This document shows positions 1 to 6,846 of a DNA stretch of 12,772 nucleotides, piece by piece (within the stretch, counting starts at the first letter, position 1; every line of letters starts with the position of its first letter). A model generated the notes under the pieces. That model had not been told where the DNA came from and made no database searches. It saw only the letters and a list, made by a program, of their open reading frames with translations. The position numbers were made by a program, and so were the translations under genes. The DNA comes from an uncultured Granulosicoccaceae bacterium (GTDB lineage: Bacteria > Pseudomonadota > Gammaproteobacteria > Granulosicoccales > Granulosicoccaceae), in the NCBI GenBank assembly GCA_937951695.1, contig CALFBL010000069.1:1-12772 (forward strand), in the 5' to 3' direction.

Positions 1-1
1 A

Positions 2-91
2 TGGACGATGCCCGTGCACAATTGGGGCGAGGCATTGTCTCAGCTAGCGATACACTTCGAGGGTCGGCTTGATCGTGTGCTGGATTTGTAG
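2..91 (+). pseudogene. IS256-family (Mutator) transposase, C-terminal end
   Basis: Reading from base 2 gives an uninterrupted 29-residue tail, with W-T-M-P-V-H-N-W followed by an A-L-S-Q-L-A-I-H-F-E-G-R-L segment and a TAG stop at 89-91. The W-T-x-P-[VI]-x-N-W ... LSQLAI-FEGRL pattern is the characteristic carboxy terminus of IS256/Mutator-type DDE transposases. The rest of the gene would lie upstream of the window, so whether it is an intact element cut by the window edge or a fragment cannot be told here. The next feature begins only about a dozen bases later and is an internal part of the same family, so the arrangement is not a normal single IS copy. Confidence 0.72.
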
Positions 92-102
92 GACTATTAA
101 AC

Positions 103-262
103 AGTGAACTCACCGATTGACACAGAAATTTAAACGCCCTCCAAACAATGGCAGCAGCGCCCATTGGACAGCCATTACCCGTTTGTTTGGCTCGATGCGA
201 TTCATTACAAAGTCAAAGAGGACGGCGCTTACAAGAGCAAGGCACTCGTTCGGTCAATGTAA
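103..262 (+). pseudogene. IS256-family transposase, internal catalytic fragment
   Basis: In the frame of base 134 the sequence reads W-Q-x-R-P-L-D, then H-Y-P-F-V-W-L-D-A-I-H-Y-K-V-K-E-D-G (about 164-223), then Y-K-S-K-A, and stops at 260-262. YPFVWLDAIHYKVKEDG is the segment around the first catalytic Asp of IS256/Mutator transposases. Just upstream, in another frame, S-E-L-T-D (103-117) followed by a TGA resembles the residues that normally precede it, so at least one frameshift and one stop are present. The fragment has neither ends nor inverted repeats that I can see. It is a dead remnant, from a different position in the protein than the tail at 2-91. Confidence 0.7.
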
Positions 263-284
263 CAATCGCTTGTTGATGATTCCT

Positions 285-550
285 TGCCGATAATGGTATC
301 GAGCTCTCAATTACCCTGACGAACTCGTTCGTATATGACTGCTGAACGCTCTCATCAATAGATACCGGATTGGTTAGCTTATCATAATGTCGGTATCGTT
401 TACGCAGTTGTTCCATGCGCTGCTACTTGCCCTCGATAATCCTGACATGCACTTTTTCATCACGTCTTTGCAAGACCTCTGCGCGCGCCTACTTGAAGCG
501 GTACCCACGTCCGTGTTGCGCCTTTACTTGGTACTTACAACGCCATTATC
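285..550 (-). pseudogene. unidentified decayed reading frame
   Basis: On the minus strand one frame reads, with two in-frame TAG stops, K-Y-Q-V-K-A-Q-H-G-R-G-Y-R-F-K, stop, A-R-A-E-V-L-Q-R-R-D-E-K-V-H-V-R-I-I-E-G-K, stop, then an ATG-initiated piece beginning M-E-Q-L-R-K-R-Y-R-H-Y-D-K-L and continuing to about 290. The composition (charged, alternating beta-like and helical segments) looks like real protein rather than a random frame. The two stops are single-codon interruptions of an otherwise continuous sequence. I do not recognise the family. Its position beside IS256 debris suggests another mobile-element protein, but this is a guess. The boundaries are approximate. Confidence 0.3.
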
Positions 551-891
551 AAGGTATCATCTCGCGATCGTGCCACGGCTGTACTGTGTAACGCGCCACA
601 CATCCGCGGCCGTTATGCCGGCTCGTGCAAGGAGGCGGCTAAATCCGCTGAGATGCCCAAGCACCCCTTACCTGGGGCTTGCGTAACGCCGGTCTTTATT
701 GCTCACACGATGCTGTCAAGGCTCGCTGACAGTTTGTGCGCAACCACTGGCGACTATAGGGATTTTCCGGGAGTGTGGATGCTGGGTTAGTTATTCATCG
801 ATCTCCGATATGTCAGGTCAATGAGTACTGTTGCTCGATGGTTAGAGTGTATAAAATTTGGAAAACAAAATGCGAACAAATGCTGATTAAT

Positions 892-1803
892 ATGGCCAGT
901 AATGTTGAAATCGTTGAAGTATCGCCTCGAGATGGGATACAAAATGAGCCGACTATCCTGTCGACCGAAGATAAGCTTGAGCTGATCAAACGCGCTGTGG
1001 GCGCCGGTGTGAAGCGATTGGAGGTCACCAGTTTTGTTAACCCCAAACGCGTGCCACAAATGGCGGACGCCAATGAAGTAGCCGCCGCGTTGCCGCAGAT
1101 TCCCAGCGTGTGCTACATTGGGTTGGCGCTCAACAGGCAGGGATTTGAACGGGCACGGGCGGCCGGTTTACACGAAGTGAATTATGTGGTGGTCGCCACT
1201 GACACCTTTAGCCAGCGCAACCAGGGCGTGAGCTGTCAGCAAGGCATCGACAACTGGACGGAAGTGGCAGCCGAAGCGCGCGGCTCTATCCCGATAGGGC
1301 TCGTGGTTGCCGCCGCTTTTGGTTGCCCGTTTGAAGGGGAAGTGTCACTCGATCATTTGCTACGAATGGTTGAGGCTTGTGCGAAACATGACCCGCTGGA
1401 GATCGGGCTGGCCGACACCATTGGTGTGGCAACGCCCAGTGATATCCATAGACGGGTTGGCGCGGTGCGTGATGCGTTTCCCGATGTACCCGTGCGCCTT
1501 CACTTGCACAATACACGCAACATGGGAATCGCCAACGCTTGGGCGGGCATTGAAGCCGGTGTTGCCAGTCTGGACTCCAGTATGGGTGGGGTAGGGGGAT
1601 GTCCGTTTGCACCCAACGCCACCGGCAACATCGCGACAGAAGATCTGTTGTACTTGCTGGACCGTTCCGGTGTTGAAACCGGTGTGTCTATGCAAGCGGC
1701 GATTGAAACCGCTCAATGGTTAGAAGAAAAACTCGGTAAAGCATCACCCGGGTTATTGATGAAGGCCGGTGGCTTTCCCTTAGAGTCCATGGCGGGCTCG
1801 TGA
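892..1803 (+). CDS. hydroxymethylglutaryl-CoA lyase family protein
   Basis: A DRE-TIM-barrel lyase of 303 residues from this start, the usual length for the family. HMG-CoA lyase cleaves 3-hydroxy-3-methylglutaryl-CoA to acetoacetate and acetyl-CoA, the last step of leucine degradation, in the cytoplasm. Visible features: S-P-R-D-G near the N-terminus (R13, D14; catalytic Arg and metal-binding Asp), R-L-H-L-H-N (H204/H206, metal ligands), and the signature loop G-G-V-G-G-C-P-F with catalytic Cys at 237, followed by P-N-A-T-G-N (N242). The H-N-T-R-N-M-G variant after HxH differs from the H-D-T-Y-G of mammalian enzymes, so a related acyl-CoA substrate is possible. In-frame starts also exist at 775, 838 and 880. 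None has a clear Shine-Dalgarno site, and 892 was chosen because homologous sequence begins right after it. No other leucine-pathway gene is adjacent. Confidence 0.88.
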   Translation: MASNVEIVEVSPRDGIQNEPTILSTEDKLELIKRAVGAGVKRLEVTSFVNPKRVPQMADANEVAAALPQIPSVCYIGLALNRQGFERARAAGLHEVNYVVVATDTFSQRNQGVSCQQGIDNWTEVAAEARGSIPIGLVVAAAFGCPFEGEVSLDHLLRMVEACAKHDPLEIGLADTIGVATPSDIHRRVGAVRDAFPDVPVRLHLHNTRNMGIANAWAGIEAGVASLDSSMGGVGGCPFAPNATGNIATEDLLYLLDRSGVETGVSMQAAIETAQWLEEKLGKASPGLLMKAGGFPLESMAGS

Positions 1804-2527
1804 CTAAAGCTCGCGGTGTTGTCTTGGCTTCGGCATACAAGCGTATATGGCCCGAAATCATCACCGGTGTTCTGGCTGAGAACGAACGGTTGACCGAGCA
1901 ATCACTGACAAAGCGGTTGGGTTCTAGCCCCACACCGGTATGGGCTGCGATCGGTCCACTGGTGCACGTGGTTTTTATCAACCAAGCGCCAGGATAGTAC
2001 ACACAAGACGCGTAATTTCCTGAAAATAAGCTGGAATAGATTTATCAGTTGGGCCTGCAACTGGAAGGTTTTACGTAGCAACGAGCCGCCTACTTCGCCG
2101 ATGCTGGGCTGATACTATAGCGATGTGCGCGGGCTGCGCGCATGTGTGGATTGACATCGCCAGTGAATGAAGTTGGCTACGCTGAGTGATCGTTGCACAA
2201 AGAACAGTTCCATCGTCTGATTGGTAAGGCCGTACGTCCGCCAAGGCCGCTGTTGTCGTTAGGCGTTGATGTTGGGAGTGTTGGTGTGCTCCTACCGATT
2301 GGCGATGCAAATAATCGCTTGGAACGTTATGCTATCTGTTGAAATGTATCGATTTTAATTTCAGCGATGCATTAGCCGATTCTCTCATCGTGGATGAAAC
2401 AATGATGTGTTTCCTCAGATGTGCCGTCAATACCAATAACCCTAAGCTGGTTATGAGAGCGGTATTGACTGTGGCGCAGGCGCGTGACCATCGGGAAATA
2501 GTTATTCGGGGTCAGGGTCGCGATTAG
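1800..2527 (+). pseudogene. GntR-family regulator of the FCD (FadR) type, decayed
   Basis: From a GTG overlapping the stop of the lyase gene, the frame reads R-L-T-E-Q-S-L-T-K-R-L-G-S-S-P-T-P-V, the winged-helix of FCD-type GntR proteins (family pattern RLTEQ-LA-LGVSRTPVR). After several in-frame stops the same frame gives I-Y-Q-L-G-L-Q-L-E-G-F-T-stop-Q-R-A-A-Y-F-A-D-A-G (2040-2111; first helix of the FCD domain) and H-K-E-Q-F-H-R-L-I-G-K-A (2196-2231; the metal-site F-H-R). A frame one base back then gives D-H-R-E-I-V (near 2486-2503; the E-H-R-x-I motif). Motif order and spacing match a ~230-residue FadR-like regulator. Multiple stops plus a frameshift make it non-functional. It was probably the local regulator of the acyl-CoA lyase gene it abuts. 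Motif assignment is by eye. Confidence 0.68.
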
Positions 2528-2760
2528 CTCCGGCATCGAGGGTGGCTCGGTAGCAGATATCTTTTATTGTGAAAGTGTCATTACCAAGGGAAACTGTCGG
2601 CCTAACTACCAATCGACTTTGTCGCAAGCAACGATATCAATAGTTCAGAATGACTGCAATTCGTGAACTCAGTTATTACGAAGAGTTCTACATAGCGGAC
2701 ATTCGCAGCGGTTGAAAACAGCTGCTATGAGAGGGCGGAAAAGTCCATAACTGACGTAGG
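2528..2760. other. intergenic stretch without recognised feature
   Basis: There is no reading frame of useful length, RNA gene or clear terminator here. It separates the decayed GntR gene from the 3' end of the Spy-like gene. Further debris of the decayed region could extend into it, but nothing recognisable was found. Confidence 0.4.
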
Positions 2761-3351
2761 TTACTCACACTGATTGTGCTTGCGCCACATCGTTGCATCA
2801 TGACCCTTGGGTATATTATTACAGGGGTCTATCGAAGAGTATCCCCGCACTTTGTTGTAAGTTTGAATTTGCTGCTTAGTCAATATATGAGGAGTTTTAA
2901 GATGTGTAGATAGGTGAATGAATCGTAACTGAGAGCGTGTTTGTTCGATCGCCAGCAGCATTGTTATTAATTCCGTATCGGTTGGGAGTTTAGACAGGAA
3001 GCGTGCTTCAAGCTCTTTCTCAAGCATGATCAGTCGCTTCCCATGCTTAATTGCATGTTCCTTCATCTCATCGTGCAATATTTGAATTTCATGCAATTGA
3101 TCGGTAGTTAGCTCGATTTCATTTTTTAGCTCTAGTATATGCGCTGGACCTGGCAAACCGTTAAGTTCTGCCACCTTTGCCAAACCCCATCCACCGCCGC
3201 GTTCCAGCTCGGTAATATCCTCTGGTGATAGGCTCTTGATTGCACGTTTCTCTTGGCCTGAATACTTAGAATGCTTGGCTTGATCGGCAGCTGTTAGTTG
3301 AAGCCACGTTGTGGCCACTACGGCTGTAATTAGGATGAATTTCGTGCGCAT
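2761..3351 (-). CDS. Spy/CpxP-like periplasmic protein
   Basis: 196 residues with a Sec-type signal peptide: basic M-R-T-K start, hydrophobic core and a likely cleavage after L-T-A near residue 22. The mature part is helical and charged. It contains G-W-G-L-A-K-V-A-E-L-N-G-L-P-G-P-A-H (about 54-71), then an L-T-T-D-Q segment like the LTxxQ motif of Spy/CpxP/ZraP proteins, and a second L-T-K-Q-Q motif near residue 158. The C-terminal tail carries D-P-C, P-K-G-H-D, M-W-R-K-H and a final Q-C-E. Two Cys and two His there could bind metal or form a disulfide (inference). Family members are periplasmic chaperones or metal-stress sensors. It is transcribed divergently from the Crp/Fnr gene, separated by 57 bp, and may be controlled from the palindrome there. 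The exact role is unknown. Confidence 0.75.
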   Translation of the reverse strand: MRTKFILITAVVATTWLQLTAADQAKHSKYSGQEKRAIKSLSPEDITELERGGGWGLAKVAELNGLPGPAHILELKNEIELTTDQLHEIQILHDEMKEHAIKHGKRLIMLEKELEARFLSKLPTDTELITMLLAIEQTRSQLRFIHLSTHLKTPHILTKQQIQTYNKVRGYSSIDPCNNIPKGHDATMWRKHNQCE

Positions 3352-3406
3352 ATCTACTACTCATGATGATTTAGGTCATTAGCTTGCCGATGTGCGAAGT
3401 TTTATG

Positions 3407-3424
3407 ACATGATAGTTATCATGT
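3407..3424. promoter_or_regulatory. perfect 18-bp palindrome, candidate Fnr-like operator
   Basis: ACATGATA-GT-TATCATGT: two perfect 8-base arms around a 2-base centre. It contains TGAT-N4-ATCA, the spacing of an FNR box (consensus TTGAT-N4-ATCAA) with the outer base of each half changed. It overlaps both candidate start codons (3409 and 3421) of the Crp/Fnr gene and lies about 56 bp upstream of the Spy-like gene. Autoregulation is an inference. Confidence 0.5.
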
Positions 3425-3951
3425 TGGACGAAATTATAAAAGCACTACTGGATGGCAGTTCAAAGGTACGTTGCGAATGTGATTCCACACTCTTTTTTCG
3501 AGAGGATGTAGTAGAGTTTTTATTCATACTCCAGAAAGGCCAGATTGCACTCACGCGACACATGGAGGACGGCAACGAGTTAGTTTTATGTCGTGCTGTT
3601 GGTCCTTGCATCTTGGCCGAAGCATCGGTGTACTCAAAGTTATATCATTGCGACGCGGTAGCTTTATCGGAATGCGAGTTACGCAAAGTATCAAAGAATG
3701 ACTTTATTTCACTTCTCGCTTCAAGCCCAGCGTTGGCTAATTCGTGGTCGGCACATCTCGCTCAATCGCTACAAGCAGCACGTCAACATAGCGAGATTTT
3801 GCGACTCAAAAAGGTACGCGATCGGATTGACGCATGGTCAGAGATGAACGGTGGTGAATTACCTCCAAAAGGCCAGTGGAAAGGACTCGCCGCGCAGATC
3901 GGTGTTTCAGTAGAGGCTCTCTACCGCGAATTGGCTACTCGTGACGTTTGA
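3409..3951 (+). CDS. Crp/Fnr-family transcriptional regulator
   Basis: A compact member of 180 residues (the family is usually 210-250). Residues ~20-105 form the cyclic-nucleotide-binding-like beta-roll, including L-F-I-L-Q-K-G-Q-I-A-L (about 38-48) and A-E-A-S-V-Y ... Y-H-C-D-A-V-A (70-85). A long dimer helix follows, then a helix-turn-helix at ~156-178. The recognition helix G-V-S-V-E-A-L-Y-R keeps Glu169 and Arg173 at the spacing used by Crp and Fnr to read the TGA core, but has Tyr where Fnr has Ser. Six cysteines (22, 24, 61, 67, 81, 89) lie in the sensory half, without the N-terminal Cys cluster of true Fnr. The start at 3409 is preceded by a weak GAAG; 3421 is an alternative. The divergent Spy-like gene is the natural target. 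The signal sensed is unknown. Confidence 0.85.
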   Translation: MIVIMLDEIIKALLDGSSKVRCECDSTLFFREDVVEFLFILQKGQIALTRHMEDGNELVLCRAVGPCILAEASVYSKLYHCDAVALSECELRKVSKNDFISLLASSPALANSWSAHLAQSLQAARQHSEILRLKKVRDRIDAWSEMNGGELPPKGQWKGLAAQIGVSVEALYRELATRDV

Positions 3952-4270
3952 TAATATCTTACTGTATTGCTTTCGTTTTTAGTCCGCTTAGGGGGGGGTA
4001 GCCAATCCTTTAACCACGTCCGCTATGGAGGCACTAGCGCGTTGCCGAGGACCTAGGTTGGTCGCAATAGCCAGACTTCAGATGGTTCCGGACCTAATTA
4101 CCGCTTAATCGTTGCATACCTGAACACTTCGACCAAAATAATGTTAATGCATTTATAGAATTCTGGTTGTACTTTGCGTTGGACTAAATGATTGACATCA
4201 AAATACATCGCTATCTTACTAACAATATGTCAATATATACTAAAAGAAATAGCAATGTTTGGGGCGTGTT
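3952..4270. other. intergenic region with G8 tract and AT-rich 3' half
   Basis: There is no gene. A run of eight G lies at 3991-3998. From about 4125 the sequence becomes AT-rich, and a TTGACA -35-like hexamer occurs at 4192-4197 without a good -10 at the right spacing (CTTACT at 4215-4220 is the best fit). It probably contains the promoter of the winged-helix gene. No terminator for the Crp/Fnr gene is evident. Confidence 0.35.
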
Positions 4271-4371
4271 TTGGCCGATAAAAAGAGCAATACTGTAAAA
4301 AAAGAAAAATAGTTTCTTCGAGACATCTTGCAAATTCTGAAGGCTGGCAATTATCGGAATTCGAGTTTGGA
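4271..4371 (+). other. frame-displaced 5' end of the winged-helix gene, with A7 slippery run
   Basis: A TTG at 4271, preceded by GGGG at 4261-4264, opens L-A-D-K-K-S-N-T-V-K-K and runs into A7 (4297-4303). One frame back, the sequence continues I-V-S-S-R-H-L-A-N-S-E-G-W-Q-L-S-E-F-E-F-G straight into the ATG at 4372 without a stop. This last stretch matches the conserved N-terminus of COG5631-type proteins and has no canonical start codon of its own. A net -1 shift at A-AAA-AAA would join the two. It may be a one-base deletion, a sequencing error or recoding. Confidence 0.55.
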
Positions 4372-4797
4372 ATGATCATCGCATTTCATGGATTTGGCCG
4401 TTGGATGAACAAATGCATGGCGGCGGCTGGGAATTCTGAACTGAGTTCTTTAGAGCTTTTAATCGTTCATCATGTGAATCACCGCAAAAAACAAAAGCGA
4501 CTCTCTGACGTGACGTTTCTATTGAACATAGAGGATACTCATACGGTTAATTATGCATTGAAAAAACTAGTAGGATTTGAGCTAATTGAAGGTGAAAAAA
4601 CAGGTAAAGAACTGTTCTATAAAACAAAAAAAGGTGTAGAATTATGCGAAAAGTACCGAGAGGTACGTGAGCAATGTCTATTGGATAGCTTAAAGCACAT
4701 GGATATGAGTCACGACGAGCTAAGCGATATAGCAGCGTCTCTTCGCTCTTTATCCGGTTTGTATGATCAGGCATCTCGCGCAGCTAGCTCTCTTTAG
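4372..4797 (+). CDS. winged-helix (MarR-like, COG5631-type) DNA-binding protein
   Basis: 141 residues from the first in-frame ATG, but family sequence continues upstream without a usable start (see the displaced 5' end at 4271-4371), so this is the main part of a protein of about 175 residues. Visible landmarks are F-G-R-W-M-N-K-C-M-A-A-A-G, L-L-I-V-H-H-V-N-H-R, then the strongly conserved L-N-I-E-D-T-H-T-V-N-Y-A-L-K-K-L recognition-helix region, the wing G-E-K-T-G-K-E-L-F-Y, and E-K-Y-R-E-V-R-E-Q-C-L. This is a predicted MarR-like transcription factor family of proteobacteria with no defined ligand that I know. It lies 102 bp upstream of and codirectional with the short-chain dehydrogenase gene, so it may regulate it. 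If the upstream shift is a real mutation the truncated protein would lose its N-terminal helix. Confidence 0.75.
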   Translation: MIIAFHGFGRWMNKCMAAAGNSELSSLELLIVHHVNHRKKQKRLSDVTFLLNIEDTHTVNYALKKLVGFELIEGEKTGKELFYKTKKGVELCEKYREVREQCLLDSLKHMDMSHDELSDIAASLRSLSGLYDQASRAASSL

Positions 4798-4885
4798 CAA
4801 ACACAGGTAAATCGTGCTTTTGCAACGTTCTTAGTTTTTAGTCATAAGATTCGGTAGAAAGGTAACAATCTGTGGAAATCAATCT

Positions 4886-4890
4886 AGGAG
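4886..4890 (+). promoter_or_regulatory. ribosome binding site deciding a TTG start
   Basis: AGGAG, nine bases before the TTG at 4900. No ATG or GTG lies closer in frame, and the glycine-rich dinucleotide motif begins at residue 5 of the resulting protein, so TTG is the likely start. Confidence 0.6.
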
Positions 4891-4899
4891 CGATCTGAA

Positions 4900-5658
4900 T
4901 TGTTTATAGTTACTGGAGCATCCTCAGGGATCGGCAGAGCGACTGCACTTGCGCTCGCTCAACGCAATCGTAAGGTAATTGCTATTGGAAGGAATTCTGA
5001 TCGATTAGGTTTATTGGAACAGAAAAGCCCTGGCTTTATTCAGAGTGTTGTGGCGGACCTAGCGACAGAATTAGGGATTCAATGCATCGCCAATGCAGCT
5101 CAATCCTTCAGTAAAATCGATGGGATCATACACGCGGCGGGCTCTGCAGTTCCTCTTGCAGATTATCAAGATTTGAATAGTGAAGAGCTAGCGCACCATT
5201 TCTCTGTGCACGTTTCCGCACCAATTGAGATTAACAACTGTCTGCGCTCTAAACTAAAAGGTGCCCGAATTTTGTATCTCGACTCGTATTCCGCACGCTC
5301 ACCCCGAGTCGGTTGGGCTGCATACTCGATAGTTAAGTCTGCGGCGCAGATGGCAGCACGCTCCGCAATCTCCGAAATGACCGACTCGACTGTTATACGC
5401 GTATTCCCTGGAGGTGTGCGGACACCGTTGGTTGAAGCTGTTCTAACATCGACCATGGCAAGCAAGACTGTTGAAGAATTTAGAAACACGGACTCAGAAG
5501 GCAAGATTGTTGAAGCATGCGTCGTGGGTGAATACTTAGCCGATATTTTGCTTGAAGCGACAGAGCAACAGATTAAATCGCGTGAGACTTGGGACTTCAA
5601 CAATGCTGCAGATCGAATTTTTCCTAGCGATAATATTGCGCGTCCGGAAATTCGTTGA
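4900..5658 (+). CDS. short-chain dehydrogenase/reductase (SDR)
   Basis: A classical SDR of 252 residues. The Rossmann motif T-G-A-S-S-G-I-G is at residues 5-12. The N-N-A-G motif appears as H-A-A-G at 78-81. The catalytic triad is Ser129 (or 131) with Y-S-I-V-K giving Tyr142 and Lys146, and P-G-G-V-R-T-P follows at 170-176. Arg31 after the second strand (I-G-R-N) suggests NADP(H) preference (inference). The short N-terminus and I-Y/H-A-A-G pattern recall YueD/benzil-reductase-like SDRs, but the substrate cannot be read from sequence. The start is TTG with AGGAG at good spacing. It follows the winged-helix gene and is followed by a large inverted repeat. No frame damage is seen. Confidence 0.85.
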   Translation: MFIVTGASSGIGRATALALAQRNRKVIAIGRNSDRLGLLEQKSPGFIQSVVADLATELGIQCIANAAQSFSKIDGIIHAAGSAVPLADYQDLNSEELAHHFSVHVSAPIEINNCLRSKLKGARILYLDSYSARSPRVGWAAYSIVKSAAQMAARSAISEMTDSTVIRVFPGGVRTPLVEAVLTSTMASKTVEEFRNTDSEGKIVEACVVGEYLADILLEATEQQIKSRETWDFNNAADRIFPSDNIARPEIR

Positions 5659-5694
5659 AGATCAGCGAAAACAAGAGAATGTAAAAAGCTTAGG

Positions 5695-5786
5695 TATAAC
5701 AAAACAATGAACTTATAACTTGCGGCCCGTACGCGACCATGGGTATCTCAAAACGCGCACCGGCCGCTAGTCACCTCATTGTTATA
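5695..5786. repeat. 92-bp imperfect inverted repeat (large stem-loop)
   Basis: The outer arms are TATAAC (5695-5700) and GTTATA (5781-5786), with AATGA/TCATT just inside. A second stem is formed by GCGGCC-C-GTACGCG (5722-5735) and CGCGCAC-C-GGCCGC (5754-5767), 12 of 14 positions pairing, around an 18-base loop. The AAC...GTT ends, length and unpaired spacers resemble an integron attC site, but the core boxes do not fit RYYYAAC/GTTRRRY exactly. It sits between the SDR gene and the broken transporter. It could instead be a terminator-like or MITE-like structure. Confidence 0.5.
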
Positions 5787-5857
5787 TGATGCCCTTAGAG
5801 TACTACCAGAGCCGAAAACTACACGCCGATTATTTTGAAAGGGCAAATAAAAGTTAA

Positions 5858-5883
5858 ATGCCTGCGACAGAGACTGCAGGCAT
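5858..5883. repeat. 8-bp inverted repeat at transporter start
   Basis: ATGCCTGC (5858-5865) and GCAGGCAT (5876-5883) pair perfectly around a 10-base loop. The two in-frame start codons, at 5858 and 5882, lie in the two arms, so the mRNA could hide both. The role is an inference. Confidence 0.45.
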
Positions 5884-6824
5884 GACCAATAACATAGAAA
5901 TCGGCCCTCAGACTATCATGCGTGGTGTGACGTTGATAGCAGCAGCGGCTCTCACAATTTCGATTCAAGATGTTGTCATCAAGCTTTTCAGCAATGAGCT
6001 GACACAGTGGAAAATCTTCGCGCTGCGGGACGTATTGGCTGTTCCGATGCTTTTAGCTGTGAATTGGATGCGTAGAGCGCACAAAGGGGTTGTTCGCGCA
6101 GCTTTCGGGAAATGGACCGTTTGTCGTTGGCTCTTTTTAACAATCACATTTCTGGCTTTCTATGCAGCGGTACCATTTCTGAGTTTATCGACACAGTTGG
6201 TGCAGCCAATAATATCGCCCCTATCTTTGTTATGTTGCTTTCACAGTACGTCTTAAGGGAGGCTGTAGGTCCGCTCGGCTGGTTCGGTTTTTTGTCGGGG
6301 TTTACAGGTGTGGTTGTTTTGTTACAGCCCGGTACAGATGCATTTTCTTTATGGGCTGGGCTACCTATTATTGGGGCCGAATTTTATGCTGTTGCTCATA
6401 TTACCACTCGCGCAAAATGCAAAAACGTTCCCCTCGCTGCAATGTCTCTCTCACTGAATCTAACTATGCTTTTAGTTGGCTTGTTTGTCAGCACGCTATT
6501 GGTCTTGCTGAATACGCAAGGCGATGTTGCCGAGGCCTATCCGTATATCTTCGGCCTTTGGTCGAACCTAGGTATAGCAGATTGGCTAGTGCTCGAGTTG
6601 CTCGCGGCATTCGCCATTGTTATAGGGATATTGCTGGCAGGGGCTTATCAAGCCGCCCCGCCATCTTAGTGTCGACCTTTGAGTACAGTTATTTGGTATT
6701 TGTAGCTGTCTGGGATATTCTGTTCTTTGGCATTGTACCGACGATTGCTTCAGTTTCGGGCATGATGCTGATCGTGCTAGCGGGGTTATTGGTATTAGGA
6801 AGCAAGTCGAGTGATAGAAACTAG
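5858..6824 (+). pseudogene. EamA/DMT-superfamily transporter, broken by two frameshifts
   Basis: Three consecutive frames together give one ~310-residue, ten-helix drug/metabolite transporter. The first frame (5858 to ~6200) includes S-I-Q-D-V-V-I-K and L-R-D-V-L-A-V-P and ends ...F-L-S-L-S-T. The second, one base back (~6205-6655), carries A-A-N-N-I-A-P-I-F-V-M-L-L, G-P-L-G-W-F-G-F-L-S-G-F-T-G-V-V and a second EamA half. The third (from ~6657) gives I-L-V-S-T-F-E-Y-S-Y-L-V-F and ends G-S-K-S-S-D-R-N. The first shift falls at a CACA repeat, the second beside a CCCC run. There are no other stops, so inactivation is recent or the shifts are sequence errors. The FEYSYL region matches the second EamA domain. 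EamA proteins are inner-membrane exporters of small metabolites. Confidence 0.8.
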
Positions 6825-6846
6825 TTAAGTGTAATGATTAAATGAA

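Noticed and set aside
651..679. Short imperfect hairpin CAAG-CA-CCCC / GGGG-CTTG.
   Set aside because: Small, bulged, without T tract or associated gene; likely chance.
387..790. Plus-strand open frames from 387 and from about 496.
   Set aside because: No recognised motif; the minus strand shows more protein-like sequence here, though neither could be identified.
775..891. N-terminal extension of the HMG-CoA lyase from the ATG at 775.
   Set aside because: The extra 39 residues have no family resemblance and no ribosome site; homologous sequence starts right after 892.
5166..5702. Minus-strand 178-residue open frame.
   Set aside because: Antisense shadow of the SDR gene, which has clear catalytic motifs.
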